Shown here: one piece after another, positions 41,828-51,506 of the stretch
How positions within the stretch are numbered: position 1 is the first letter of the stretch
How the letters are laid out: each line of letters opens with the position of its first letter
Origin: Eubacterium sp.
Lineage (GTDB): Bacteria; Bacillota; Clostridia; Oscillospirales; Acutalibacteraceae
DNA length: 64,000 bases
Direction of reading: 5' to 3'
NCBI GenBank assembly: GCA_015655975.1
Contig: DVEP01000034.1
Span: forward strand, 7,793-71,792
Notes under the pieces: model-generated
The model's database searches: none
Seen by the model: the letters and a program-made list of their open reading frames with translations, nothing else
Told to the model about the DNA's origin: nothing
Translations under genes and position numbers: made by a program

Positions 41828-43642
41828 ATGAATGCAGTAATACAATATATACTTTATCTTGCTGTACTTATTGCTTTGGCTATTCCGCTCGGCGCATACA
41901 TAAAAAAAGTAATGAACGGAGAAAAAACATTTCTTTCCAAAATTCTTACGCCTTGCGAAAATGCTGTATATAAAGTTATGCGCGTCAATAAAGACGAGCA
42001 AATGAATTGGAAAAAATATGCCGTTTCTGTTTTGATTTTTTCAGGCATCGGCTTTGTATTCTTATTTTTACTTCAACTTTTACAGGGAGTTCTTCCCGGA
42101 AACCCGCAAGGGCTTGCAGGTGTGAAATGGGATTTGGCATTTAACACTGCGGCAAGTTTTATAACCAACACAAACTGGCAGGCATACAGCGGCGAGTCAA
42201 CGCTCAGCTATCTTACACAGGCGCTCGGACTTACCGTACAGAACTTTGTTTCGGCAGCCACCGGTATTGCTGTATTGTTTGCTTTGATACGAGGCTTTAT
42301 AAAAGTCAAGGCAGACGGTTTAGGCAGTTTTTGGGTTGATATGACAAGAATTGTCATTCACATTTTAATTCCGCTCAATCTTGTAATTTCACTTTGCCTT
42401 ATAGGCGGAGGCGTTATTCAAAACTTCAAAAGCGCCGAAACCGTATCGCTCGTTGAACCGATTGCAGTAAGTGCAGAGGGTGAAATCATTGAAAATGCTG
42501 AAATTGACCTTGAAAAAAATATTGTAACGGTAAACGGAGAAACTGTTGAAGACGCAGAAATTGTTACCGAACAATTCGTACCTATGGGCCCTGCCGCAAG
42601 TCAGGTAGCCATTAAACAAACAGGTACAAACGGCGGAGGTTATATGGGCGTAAACTCTGCTCATCCTTTAGAAAATCCGAACGGATTTACAAATTTGATT
42701 GAAATGATTTCAATACTGCTTATTCCTGCTGCACTGTGTTTCACTTTCGGTAAGGCAGTGAAAAATAAAAAGCAGGGCGTTGCAATCTTTATGGCAATGT
42801 TTATTTGTCTTGCATTGGCTCTCGGCTCTATTGCCGTCAGCGAACAGCTTGCAACACCTCAGCTTGCTCAAGACGGAATGGTTGATATTTCCACAGTTGA
42901 GCAGGCAGGAGGAAATATGGAGGGCAAGGAGTCTCGCTTCGGTATCGCTTCCTCATCGACTTGGGCAGCGTTTACAACAGCAGCTTCGAGCGGCTCCGTA
43001 AACTCAATGCACGACAGTTACACACCTCTCGGCGGTATGGTAACAATGCTTTTGATGCAATTGGGCGAAGTAATTTTCGGAGGCGTCGGATGCGGTCTTT
43101 ACGGTATGCTTGCCTTTGCGATTTTAACGGTATTTATAGCAGGCCTTATGGTCGGCAGAACACCTGAATTTTTGGGTAAAAAAATTGAGCCGTACGAAAT
43201 GAAATGGTCTGTCCTTGTTTGTCTTGCTACACCGATAGCAATTTTGGTCGGAAGCGGTATTGCGGCAGCTGTTCCGAGCGTAGCGGACAGTCTGAACAAC
43301 ACAGGAGCGCACGGATTTTCCGAAATGCTTTACGCATTTTCTTCCTGCGGTGCCAACAACGGCTCTGCTTTTGCAGGATTTAATGCTAATACCGTATTTT
43401 TAAATATTATACTCGGTCTTGTAATGCTGTTTGCCCGTTTCCTTCCGATTATCGGAACATTGGCAATCGCAGGCAGTCTTGCAGGCAAAAAGAGAATTGC
43501 AACAAGTGCAGGTACACTTTCCACAACAAACGGTATGTTTGTATTTTTGCTGATTTTGATTGTACTGATTATCGGTGCGCTCAGCTTCTTCCCTGCGTTA
43601 GCGCTCGGACCGTTGGCTGAATTTTTCAGTAATGTAATGTAA
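41828..43642 (+). CDS. kdpA: K+-transporting ATPase KdpA subunit
   Basis: 604 residues, ten or so membrane helices. Channel-like K+ translocating subunit: FNTAASFITNTNWQAYSGE (first selectivity region), TNGGGYMGVNSAHPLENPN (second), SSGSVNSMHDSYTPLGG and SSCGANNGSAFAGFNAN (later pore loops). A hydrophilic loop at about 205-250 is rich in Glu/Val. Forms the high-affinity K+ uptake complex with KdpB, C and F, made when K+ is scarce. Confidence 0.97.
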   Translation: MNAVIQYILYLAVLIALAIPLGAYIKKVMNGEKTFLSKILTPCENAVYKVMRVNKDEQMNWKKYAVSVLIFSGIGFVFLFLLQLLQGVLPGNPQGLAGVKWDLAFNTAASFITNTNWQAYSGESTLSYLTQALGLTVQNFVSAATGIAVLFALIRGFIKVKADGLGSFWVDMTRIVIHILIPLNLVISLCLIGGGVIQNFKSAETVSLVEPIAVSAEGEIIENAEIDLEKNIVTVNGETVEDAEIVTEQFVPMGPAASQVAIKQTGTNGGGYMGVNSAHPLENPNGFTNLIEMISILLIPAALCFTFGKAVKNKKQGVAIFMAMFICLALALGSIAVSEQLATPQLAQDGMVDISTVEQAGGNMEGKESRFGIASSSTWAAFTTAASSGSVNSMHDSYTPLGGMVTMLLMQLGEVIFGGVGCGLYGMLAFAILTVFIAGLMVGRTPEFLGKKIEPYEMKWSVLVCLATPIAILVGSGIAAAVPSVADSLNNTGAHGFSEMLYAFSSCGANNGSAFAGFNANTVFLNIILGLVMLFARFLPIIGTLAIAGSLAGKKRIATSAGTLSTTNGMFVFLLILIVLIIGALSFFPALALGPLAEFFSNVM

Positions 43643-43654
43643 GGAGGCACTGTT

Positions 43655-45724
43655 ATGGCATCTAAAACAAAAAGTGCTTTTGCCGATAAAAAGATGCTCG
43701 GCAGAGCTATAAAAGAATCGTTTATAAAATTAAATCCAAAAACGCAGGTACAAAATCCTGTTATGCTTTTAGTCTATATTTCCGCAATTCTGACAAGCAT
43801 ACTCTGGCTTGTTTCCCTGTTCGGTTTGAAAGACGCTTCAAGCGGTTACACATTTGCAATCGCAGTTATTCTGTGGTTTACCTGTTTGTTTGCAAATTTC
43901 GCAGAAGCCATTGCCGAAGGACGCGGAAAAGCGCAGGCAGACGCTCTGCGAGCTTCAAAAAAAGATGTACAGGCGAATAAAATTCCATCTGTAGATAAAA
44001 AAAATCAGATAACCCCTGTTTCTTCGGCTACGCTTAAAAAAGGCGACATTGTCATAGTAAAAGCAGGCGAGCAAATTCCCGGCGACGGCGAAGTAATTGA
44101 AGGAGCCGCTTCTGTAGATGAAAGCGCCATCACAGGCGAATCTGCACCCGTTATTCGTGAAGCAGGCGGTGACAGAAGCGCCGTAACAGGCGGTACAACC
44201 GTACTTTCCGACCAAATTGTTGTGCAGATAACAAACGAAGCAGGCGAAAGTTTTCTTGATAAAATGATTGCTATGGTAGAGGGTGCTTCCAGAAAAAAGA
44301 CACCGAATGAAATCGCACTTCAAATTTTTCTTGTTGCACTCTCTATTATATTTATTCTTGTTACGGTATCGCTTTACACCTATTCAATATTCTCTGCAAA
44401 ACAGGCAGGAATTGAAAATCCTACATCTGTTACTACATTGGTTGCTTTGCTCGTTTGCCTTGCTCCTACAACTATCGGCGCACTGCTTTCCGCAATCGGT
44501 ATTGCAGGCATGAGCAGACTCAATCAGGCAAATGTACTTGCAATGAGCGGAAGAGCCATTGAAGCAGCAGGCGATGTAGATATACTTATGCTTGATAAAA
44601 CAGGTACAATTACACTCGGAAACAGAAAAGCAAGCGCTTTCATTCCCGTAGATGATGTGAGCGAGCAGGAACTTGCAGACGCCGCACAGTTGTCATCTCT
44701 TGCAGATGAAACACCTGAGGGCAGAAGCATTGTCATTCTCGCAAAAGAAGAATTCGGTATCAGAGGCAGAGAACTCTCCGAAAAAAATATGACCTTCATT
44801 CCTTTTACGGCAAAAACCCGTATGAGCGGAGTGGACTATGACGGCAACGAAATTCGTAAAGGCGCCGCCGATACTATGCAGGAATATGTAACCCAAGCAG
44901 GCGGTGTTTACTCAGAAGAGTGCGACCGAATTGTTAAAGAAATTGCAAATCAGGGCGGAACTCCTCTTGTTGTATCAAAAAATCATAAAATACTCGGCGT
45001 CATTCACTTGAAAGACATCATCAAACAAGGCGTAAAAGAAAAGTTTGCAGACCTTCGTAAAATGGGTATAAAAACAATCATGATTACAGGCGACAACCCA
45101 ATGACTGCCGCAGCCATTGCCGCCGAAGCAGGCGTGGACGACTTTCTTGCAGAAGCAACACCCGAAGGTAAACTTCAAATGATACGCGATTTTCAAAGCA
45201 AAGGACACCTTGTAGCAATGACGGGCGACGGTACAAACGACGCTCCCGCACTTGCACAGGCTGATGTTGCTGTTGCAATGAACACAGGCACACAAGCGGC
45301 AAAAGAAGCAGGAAATATGGTGGATTTAGATTCATCGCCTACAAAACTCATTGATATTGTTCGCATAGGCAAACAACTTTTAATGACAAGAGGCAGTCTT
45401 ACAACATTCTCCATTGCAAACGATGTAGCAAAGTATTTTGCAATCATCCCCGCTTTGTTTATGGGACTTTATCCCGGACTTTCAGCACTTAACATTATGA
45501 ATCTTCATTCTCCTCAAAGCGCTGTTTTGTCTGCAATCATTTACAATGCATTGATTATTATTGCTCTTATTCCGTTGGCGCTCAAAGGCGTAAAATACCG
45601 TGAAGTTTCGGCAGGCAAACTTTTGTCGCGCAACTTGTTAATTTACGGTCTCGGCGGTCTTGCGGCACCTTTTATATTCATCAAACTGATTGATATGCTG
45701 CTTGTACTGTTCGGTTTGGCTTAA
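43655..45724 (+). CDS. kdpB: K+-transporting ATPase KdpB subunit
   Basis: 689 residues, P-type ATPase. [12 protein letters not shown] (actuator TGES), [15 protein letters not shown] with phosphorylated Asp314, nucleotide-binding domain, [14 protein letters not shown] and [19 protein letters not shown] hinge. The phosphorylation energises K+ passage through KdpA. AAGGAGG ribosome site, 12 bp after kdpA. Confidence 0.97.
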   Translation: MASKTKSAFADKKMLGRAIKESFIKLNPKTQVQNPVMLLVYISAILTSILWLVSLFGLKDASSGYTFAIAVILWFTCLFANFAEAIAEGRGKAQADALRASKKDVQANKIPSVDKKNQITPVSSATLKKGDIVIVKAGEQIPGDGEVIEGAASVDESAITGESAPVIREAGGDRSAVTGGTTVLSDQIVVQITNEAGESFLDKMIAMVEGASRKKTPNEIALQIFLVALSIIFILVTVSLYTYSIFSAKQAGIENPTSVTTLVALLVCLAPTTIGALLSAIGIAGMSRLNQANVLAMSGRAIEAAGDVDILMLDKTGTITLGNRKASAFIPVDDVSEQELADAAQLSSLADETPEGRSIVILAKEEFGIRGRELSEKNMTFIPFTAKTRMSGVDYDGNEIRKGAADTMQEYVTQAGGVYSEECDRIVKEIANQGGTPLVVSKNHKILGVIHLKDIIKQGVKEKFADLRKMGIKTIMITGDNPMTAAAIAAEAGVDDFLAEATPEGKLQMIRDFQSKGHLVAMTGDGTNDAPALAQADVAVAMNTGTQAAKEAGNMVDLDSSPTKLIDIVRIGKQLLMTRGSLTTFSIANDVAKYFAIIPALFMGLYPGLSALNIMNLHSPQSAVLSAIIYNALIIIALIPLALKGVKYREVSAGKLLSRNLLIYGLGGLAAPFIFIKLIDMLLVLFGLA

Positions 45725-45736
45725 GGAGGACTTACC

Positions 45737-46342
45737 ATGAAAACATTTAAAAATGTATTGGCAAAAGCCACGATTATCTTTGTTATATTCACATTGCTCT
45801 GCGGCGTCATTTACACAGGCGCCGTAACGGGTCTTGCACAACTTATTTTTCCTGATAAAGCAAACGGAAGTATAATAGAAGTGGACGGAAAAAAATACGG
45901 ATGTGAATTGCTCGGTCAACAATATACTGACGACGGACATATGTGGGGCCGTATTATGAATATTGATGTTTCAACATACAAAGATGAGAACGGTAAAACT
46001 TTGATGTATGCTTCACCGTCAAATCTCTCTCCGTCAAGCGAAGAATACGAGGCTTTGGTAAAAGAACGCGTAGAAAAATTGCGTGCAGCAAATCCCGAAA
46101 TGGACGAAACTGCAATTCCCGTTGACCTTGTAACCTGTTCGGGAAGCGGTCTTGACCCGCACATTTCTCCTGCGGCAGCCGAATATCAAAAAGCAAGAAT
46201 TGCAAAAGCAAACAATATGACAGAAGACGAAGTTCAGAAGATTATTGATAAATGCACAGACGGAAAATTTCTTGGTTTATTAGGAGAAGAAACTGTTAAT
46301 GTTTTGGAAGTAAATTTGATGCTGGACGGAATTTTAAAATAA
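45737..46342 (+). CDS. kdpC: K+-transporting ATPase KdpC subunit
   Basis: 201 residues. One N-terminal membrane helix (about 8-35), then the KdpC extracytoplasmic domain with CSGSGLDPHISPAAAEYQKARIAKAN and GLLGEETVNVLEVNLMLD, the conserved features. It binds nucleotide or aids complex assembly. Follows kdpB by 12 bp; terminator follows. Confidence 0.95.
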   Translation: MKTFKNVLAKATIIFVIFTLLCGVIYTGAVTGLAQLIFPDKANGSIIEVDGKKYGCELLGQQYTDDGHMWGRIMNIDVSTYKDENGKTLMYASPSNLSPSSEEYEALVKERVEKLRAANPEMDETAIPVDLVTCSGSGLDPHISPAAAEYQKARIAKANNMTEDEVQKIIDKCTDGKFLGLLGEETVNVLEVNLMLDGILK

Positions 46343-46347
46343 CAAAA

Positions 46348-46378
46348 CGGGCGGAAATTGATTTTCCGCTCTTTTTTT
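46348..46378 (+). terminator. Terminator of kdpFABC
   Basis: GCGGAAA / TTTCCGC stem followed by TCTTTTTTT, separating kdpFABC from kdpDE. Confidence 0.8.
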
Positions 46379-46426
46379 ATAAATTTTCAAAGTCTGTTTA
46401 ATTGAAAAGTGCGTTAAAAAGAAGTA

Positions 46427-46448
46427 TAATCTTTATACAATCTTAATA
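46427..46448 (+). promoter_or_regulatory. Tandem 11-bp direct repeat, candidate KdpE box before kdpD
   Basis: TAATCTTTATA then CAATCTTAATA, head to tail; the second unit is identical to the kdpF repeat unit. The -10 TATAAT (46490-46495) begins 42 bp after it, as at kdpF. A second TATAAT overlaps at 46496. Confidence 0.65.
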
Positions 46449-46525
46449 TTGATACAAAAAAATTTTTTCAAAATTTATTTTTTTTAATCTATAATTATAA
46501 TGTGTTTTATGCAGGAGGTGTTTTA

Positions 46526-49228
46526 ATGGACGAAACAAGGCAAAGTCCCGAACAGTTTTTAAGTCAAATTAAAAAAGAAGAACAAAACCTGAACAGAGGG
46601 CATTTGAAAATATTTTTCGGATATGCCGCAGGAGTAGGCAAAACCTATGCCATGCTCAAAGCCGCGCATTCGGCAAAAAATCGCGGTGTTGATGTTGTTG
46701 CCGGTTACATTGAACCGCACGCCCGTCCGCAGACTTCTGCTCTTATAAACGGTTTGGAATGTCTTCCAAATCTCGTTTCGGAATACAACGGAATTACTCT
46801 TACGGAATTCAATCTTGACGCCGCGCTTGCCAGACATCCGCAGTTAATTTTGGTGGACGAACTTGCTCATACCAATTCTCCTGCGTGCCGACATACAAAA
46901 CGCTATCAGGATATTCAAGAGTTGTTAAATGCGGGAATAGATGTTTATACTACCGTAAATGTTCAGCATATCGAAAGCCTTAACGACACTGTTGCGTCTA
47001 TAACGGGCATTATGGTACACGAGCGTATTCCCGACTCTGTTTTTGACAAAGCAAACCAGGTTGAACTTGTTGATATTGAACCGCAGGACTTGATTGAACG
47101 ACTTCAGTCGGGAAAAGTTTACAGTCCCGTTCAGGCTGAGCGCGCTACGGCAAATTTCTTTACTGTGGAAAACCTTACGGCGCTTCGTGAAATTGCTTTG
47201 CGCCGTTGCGCCGACAGAGTGAGCCTCATTACCGAAACGGTCAGAATGAAAAATCACAGCGATTATCATACAGACGAACATATTCTTGTTTGTCTTTCAT
47301 CTTCGCCGTCAAATGAAAAAATTATTCGCACCGCCGCGCGAATGGCAACTGCGTTTAAGGGTGCTTTTACCGCACTGTTTGTAGAAACTCCTGATTTTCA
47401 ATCTATGTCCAAAAAAAACCTGAATCGTCTGCGAAGTAATATGCGTCTTGCAGAACAACTCGGCGCAAAAATTGAAACGGTTTACGGAGAAGATGTACCT
47501 TTTCAAATTGCCGAGTTTGCCAAACTGTCGGGTGTGTCAAAAATTGTAATCGGCAGAAACTCTGCAACTCGCAAAAGTATATTCAGCAAGCCTTCGCTTA
47601 CAGAAAGATTGATTGCGGCAACTCCAAATTTAGATGTACATATAATACCTGATACAGAGGGAAAAAACGGAACATATCGCGTCAAAAAAAGAACATATAA
47701 AAATGAATTTGTGTTTTCAATTTCCGACTTTTTAAAAAGTTTAATTATTTTGATTTTATCAACCTGTATCGGAATACTGTTTCAGTACTTTGGCTTTGCA
47801 GAATCAAATATCATTACAATATATGTTTTCGGAGTTCTTGTAACTTCGGTCATTACAAAACATCGAATTTACAGCCTGATTTCTTCTATTGTCAGCGTTT
47901 TTGTTTTCAACTTTTTCTTTACCGAACCGCAATTTACTTTTCAGGCCTACGACAAAGGCTACCCAGTTACTTTTTTCATTATGTTTTTTGCAGCGTTACT
48001 TACAAGTTCGCTTGCCGTAAAACTGAAAAATCATGCAAAACAGGCTGCACAGGCCGCTTACAGAACAAAAGTGCTGTTTGATACAAACCAACTTTTACAA
48101 CAGGCAAACGGTAAAAACGAAATTGTTTCTGCAACGGCAAATCAACTTATCAAATTGCTCGGCAAAGACATTGTTTTTTATTTAAAAGAAAAAGAAACAT
48201 TGAGCGAACCGCGTATTTTCACCGTTTCAGGTGATAAAACCGACGAGAAAATAACAAGTGTAAATGAAAAGGCAGTAGCAGAGTGGGTAATGAAAAACAA
48301 TAAGCACGCAGGCGCTACTACCGAAACGCTCTCAAACGCAAAATGCCTTTATCTTGCAATTAGATTGAACAACAGAGTTTACGGTGTTGTCGGAATTTAT
48401 ATAGGCAAAGAACCGCTTGACTCGTTTGAAAAAAGTATATTGCTGTCCATACTCGGCGAATGTGCACTGTCTCTTGAAAACGAAAAAAATGCAAGAGAAA
48501 AAGAAGAAGCGGCAATTCTTGCCAAAAACGAACAACTTCGTGCCAACCTTCTGCGTGCGATTTCACACGATTTGCGAACACCTTTGACTTCTATTTCAGG
48601 CAATGCAAGCAACCTTTTGTCAAACGGCAATTCCTTTGATGAAACGACAAAAAAGCAACTTTATACCGATATTTACGACGATTCTATGTGGCTTATCAAT
48701 TTAGTGGAAAATCTTCTTTCGGTAACAAGAATTGAAGAAGGACGGCTGAATCTTCATATTACAGAAGATTTGGTAGAGGATGTGATTTCCGAAGCACTTC
48801 ATCATGTGAACAGAAAAAGTGTGGAACATAATATTTCCGTTCAAAATGAAGAAGAATATCTTTTTGCTAAAATGGACGCAAAACTTATGGTACAGGTTAT
48901 CATAAATATTGTCGATAATGCCGTTAAATACACTCCGAAAGGCTCTGACATACAGATTAAAACATATAAGCAGGAAAACAACGCCGTCATATCCATTTCC
49001 GATAACGGAAACGGAATACCCGATGATATGAAAGAGAGGGTATTTGATATGTTTTACAGCGGAGCGAACAAAATAGCCGACAGCCGCCGCAGTTTAGGGC
49101 TTGGCTTGTCGCTTTGCAAATCTATTGTAAATGCACACGGCGGAAAAATAACGGTTTCGGACAATACACCGCACGGCACGGTGTTTACTATAACATTACC
49201 TGCCGGGGAGGTAGAAATTCATGAATAA
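46526..49228 (+). CDS. kdpD: Osmosensitive K+ channel sensor histidine kinase KdpD
   Basis: 900 residues, full length. N-terminal KdpD domain with Walker A GYAAGVGKTYAML and a Walker B-like ILVDELAHTN; a universal-stress-like domain (about 240-370); four membrane helices (about 400-500); a GAF-like part; HisKA with ISHDLRTPLTSISG (His681) and HATPase (NIVDNAVKYTPKG; SDNGNGIPDD; LGLGLSLCKSIV). Senses low K+ and phosphorylates KdpE. The start MDETRQS has GCAGGAGGTG; eight codons upstream to 46502 overlap the ribosome site. Confidence 0.96.
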   Translation: MDETRQSPEQFLSQIKKEEQNLNRGHLKIFFGYAAGVGKTYAMLKAAHSAKNRGVDVVAGYIEPHARPQTSALINGLECLPNLVSEYNGITLTEFNLDAALARHPQLILVDELAHTNSPACRHTKRYQDIQELLNAGIDVYTTVNVQHIESLNDTVASITGIMVHERIPDSVFDKANQVELVDIEPQDLIERLQSGKVYSPVQAERATANFFTVENLTALREIALRRCADRVSLITETVRMKNHSDYHTDEHILVCLSSSPSNEKIIRTAARMATAFKGAFTALFVETPDFQSMSKKNLNRLRSNMRLAEQLGAKIETVYGEDVPFQIAEFAKLSGVSKIVIGRNSATRKSIFSKPSLTERLIAATPNLDVHIIPDTEGKNGTYRVKKRTYKNEFVFSISDFLKSLIILILSTCIGILFQYFGFAESNIITIYVFGVLVTSVITKHRIYSLISSIVSVFVFNFFFTEPQFTFQAYDKGYPVTFFIMFFAALLTSSLAVKLKNHAKQAAQAAYRTKVLFDTNQLLQQANGKNEIVSATANQLIKLLGKDIVFYLKEKETLSEPRIFTVSGDKTDEKITSVNEKAVAEWVMKNNKHAGATTETLSNAKCLYLAIRLNNRVYGVVGIYIGKEPLDSFEKSILLSILGECALSLENEKNAREKEEAAILAKNEQLRANLLRAISHDLRTPLTSISGNASNLLSNGNSFDETTKKQLYTDIYDDSMWLINLVENLLSVTRIEEGRLNLHITEDLVEDVISEALHHVNRKSVEHNISVQNEEEYLFAKMDAKLMVQVIINIVDNAVKYTPKGSDIQIKTYKQENNAVISISDNGNGIPDDMKERVFDMFYSGANKIADSRRSLGLGLSLCKSIVNAHGGKITVSDNTPHGTVFTITLPAGEVEIHE

Positions 49229-49922
49229 ATTTTTGATATTGGTTGTTGAAGATGATAATTCAGTCAAAAATCTCATAACAACAACTCTTAAAGCTCACAA
49301 TTATAAATATTTAACTGCTCCGAACGGTGCAGACGCCATTTTGGAAGCGTCGTCTCATAATCCCGATATTGTACTGCTCGATTTGGGACTTCCCGACATT
49401 GACGGTGTTGAGGTCATCAAAAAAATCCGTACTTGGTCGAATATGCCGATTATCGTAATAAGTGCGCGGAGCGAAGATACCGACAAAATCGACGCGCTCG
49501 ACGCAGGAGCCGACGATTATTTGACAAAACCGTTTTCGGTTGAAGAACTGCTGGCAAGACTTCGAGTTACGCAAAGAAGAATCAGTATGGTACAAAACGA
49601 AACGGGCACAGAAACATCAGTTTTTACAAACGGCAAACTTCGTATAGATTATGCCGCAGGATGCGCATATTTGGGCGATGAAGAACTGCACCTTACACCC
49701 ATTGAATATAAACTTTTGTGCCTTCTTTCAAGAAATATCGGCAAGGTTTTGACTCATACATTCATTACTCAAAGCATTTGGGGAAGCAGTTGGGACAATG
49801 ATGTTGCTTCACTTCGCGTGTTTATGGCAACTCTTCGCAAAAAGATTGAAAAAGAACCGAACTCTGCGCAGTATATTCAAACTCATATAGGCGTAGGCTA
49901 CAGAATGATGAAGATAGACTAA
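49221..49922 (+). CDS. kdpE: Response regulator KdpE
   Basis: 233 residues. Receiver domain with acidic pocket (VEDD), phospho-acceptor Asp54 in LLDLGLPDIDG, Ser/Thr switch ISARS and Lys in LTKPFS; C-terminal winged helix of the OmpR/PhoB type (LTPIEYKLLCLLSRNIGKVLTH; HIGVGYRMM). It activates kdpFABC. It overlaps kdpD by eight bases. The tandem 11-bp repeats before kdpF and kdpD are likely targets. Confidence 0.96.
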   Translation: MNKFLILVVEDDNSVKNLITTTLKAHNYKYLTAPNGADAILEASSHNPDIVLLDLGLPDIDGVEVIKKIRTWSNMPIIVISARSEDTDKIDALDAGADDYLTKPFSVEELLARLRVTQRRISMVQNETGTETSVFTNGKLRIDYAAGCAYLGDEELHLTPIEYKLLCLLSRNIGKVLTHTFITQSIWGSSWDNDVASLRVFMATLRKKIEKEPNSAQYIQTHIGVGYRMMKID

Positions 49923-50014
49923 ACTTTTAAACAAAGCATTTCCGTGTAAAATAACGGTGTGCAAAGAAATATTTGTTTATTCCATTTTTTCTTTGAAAAG
50001 ACAAAAAAATGAAC

Positions 50015-50049
50015 AAAAACCGCTGAAATTTAATGTTTCGGCGGTTTTT
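50015..50049 (+). terminator. Terminator of kdpDE
   Basis: AAAACCGC / GCGGTTTT with inner GAAA/TTTC stem and T tail. Confidence 0.8.
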
Positions 50050-50092
50050 ATTTTGCTCGTTTTAATCAACTGTTCTTCCTATTTGAATTGAA

Positions 50093-50118
50093 TAAAAAAA
50101 TCCCTTTTAAAAAGGGAC
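50093..50118 (-). terminator. Terminator of the folate operon
   Basis: Minus-strand TCCCTTTT / AAAAGGGA followed by seven T, overlapping the region just past the GNAT stop codon. Confidence 0.75.
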
Positions 50119-50121
50119 TTT

Positions 50122-50631
50122 TTACATTCCGAATTCTTTTGCAAAAACAATATTTTTGCAAAGTTTTTCGTCATTATTTTTAAGTTTTAAAACCATAAAA
50201 TTTTCAGTCGGAACACCTTTAGGAGCGTCAACACCGAGAGTAACCGACGGCACATATCCAAACCTTGAATAGTATTTGTCGCTGCCCAAAACAAAAGAAA
50301 ATTCAAAACCTTTTTCTTTTGCAATTTTGTGTCCCTGTTGTAACAGCGCTGTTCCGACACCACGATTTTGAAAGTTCGGAGCAACCGACAACGGCGCCAA
50401 AACCAAAACAAGTTTGTTGCCGACAAATGCTTTTGTAAACATTATATGACCTGCAAGTTTTCCGTTTTCTTCAGCCACAAGTGAAAGTTCGGGAATATAT
50501 GAACTGCCGTTTCTCAATTCGTTTACCAAATCCTGCTCATTTCCGTCTTTATGCTCGGCAGACTCAAACGCTTCTTTTACAAGATGATATATATTGTCAA
50601 AATCTTTGCTGTTTTCCTGTCTTATAATCAT
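50122..50631 (-). CDS. GNAT family N-acetyltransferase (YhbS-like)
   Basis: 169 residues. LVAEENGKLAGHIMFTKAFV, then APLSVAPNFQNRGVGTALLQQGHKIAKEKGF, the acetyl-CoA motif, and VLGSDKYYSRFGYVPSV, a pattern of the YhbS-like group. The acceptor is unknown. It follows folK by four bases and so is the last gene of the folate operon, followed by a terminator. Confidence 0.87.
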   Translation of the reverse strand: MIIRQENSKDFDNIYHLVKEAFESAEHKDGNEQDLVNELRNGSSYIPELSLVAEENGKLAGHIMFTKAFVGNKLVLVLAPLSVAPNFQNRGVGTALLQQGHKIAKEKGFEFSFVLGSDKYYSRFGYVPSVTLGVDAPKGVPTENFMVLKLKNNDEKLCKNIVFAKEFGM

Positions 50632-50635
50632 AGTT

Positions 50636-51142
50636 TTACCGAATTTCTATATCTGTTTTTTCAATTTTTTGGTCTTGTACACTTGAAAATTCTTTTGAAA
50701 AGTCGCAGACTCCGAAAATATTTTTATCGCAAAATATATCTGCAAGAGGCGTCAGAACAAAATTTCTCTGCATTGCTCTCGGGTGAGGCAAAGTGAGATT
50801 TTTACTGCTTACTTTCACTTCTTTTTCGCCGTCAAAAGCAAAAATTAAGTCCATGTCAATTATTCTCGGGGCGTTGAAATACGGTCTTTCTCTGCCCATT
50901 GCCGACTCAATTCCGAGCAAAATTCCGAGCATTTCATTCGGAGAAAAACTGCTTTCTGCGACAAGGCAGCCGTTCAGATACGACAAGTCGTCCGTACAGT
51001 CTATCGGCTCTGTTTCGTAGATTGCCGACACCTGCAAAATCTTTGTTCCGACAGTTCTGTCAAGCGCCGAAACAGCGTCTTTGATATTTTTTTCTCTGTC
51101 TCCTAAATTGCTTCCGAAAGCAACGACATACTTCATTTTCAC
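50636..51142 (-). CDS. folK: 2-amino-4-hydroxy-6-hydroxymethyldihydropteridine pyrophosphokinase
   Basis: 168 residues. HPPK signature: VVAFGSNLGDREKNI, YETEPI, RERPYFNAPRIIDMDLIFA (with the two catalytic Asp) and LPHPRAMQRNFVLTPLADI. It pyrophosphorylates the pterin for folate synthesis. A GTG start at 51142 has AAAGGT at good spacing; an ATG at 51136 is also possible. Sits four bases after folB. Confidence 0.95.
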   Translation of the reverse strand: MKMKYVVAFGSNLGDREKNIKDAVSALDRTVGTKILQVSAIYETEPIDCTDDLSYLNGCLVAESSFSPNEMLGILLGIESAMGRERPYFNAPRIIDMDLIFAFDGEKEVKVSSKNLTLPHPRAMQRNFVLTPLADIFCDKNIFGVCDFSKEFSSVQDQKIEKTDIEIR

Positions 51143-51146
51143 AAAT

Positions 51147-51506
51147 TTACCTTTCTCTCATAATTTCTATGCCGACATCGGAAAACTCTGCTTTTATCGG
51201 CGCTTCGGGTTTTGAAACTTTCACACGGACACGGTTTATACGGTCGTAGGTATCGAGTATTTCCTCTGCCACAACGCTTGCGGCACGCTCTATCAGGTCG
51301 TACTTCTCACGGGTAAATGTTTTGATTGCAAGTTTAATTATTTTCGCATACGAAACCGTATCGTAAAGGTCGTCCGAATTGCAGGCAGGCTCAAGGTCTA
51401 TACCGCAGGTAATTGTGAGATAAAAATTCTGACCGTTTTCCTTTTCTTCGGGATTAACGCCGTGATAGGCAAAAATCTTTAAATTTTCTATATAAATTCT
51501 ATCCAT
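51147..51506 (-). CDS. folB: Dihydroneopterin aldolase
   Basis: 119 residues. IYIENLKIFAYHGVNPEEKENGQNFYLTI contains the typical HGV and EK segments, and AEEILDTYDRINRVRVKVSKPEAPI ends the fold. Converts dihydroneopterin to hydroxymethylpterin and glycolaldehyde. Overlaps folP by eight bases. Confidence 0.95.
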   Translation of the reverse strand: MDRIYIENLKIFAYHGVNPEEKENGQNFYLTITCGIDLEPACNSDDLYDTVSYAKIIKLAIKTFTREKYDLIERAASVVAEEILDTYDRINRVRVKVSKPEAPIKAEFSDVGIEIMRER

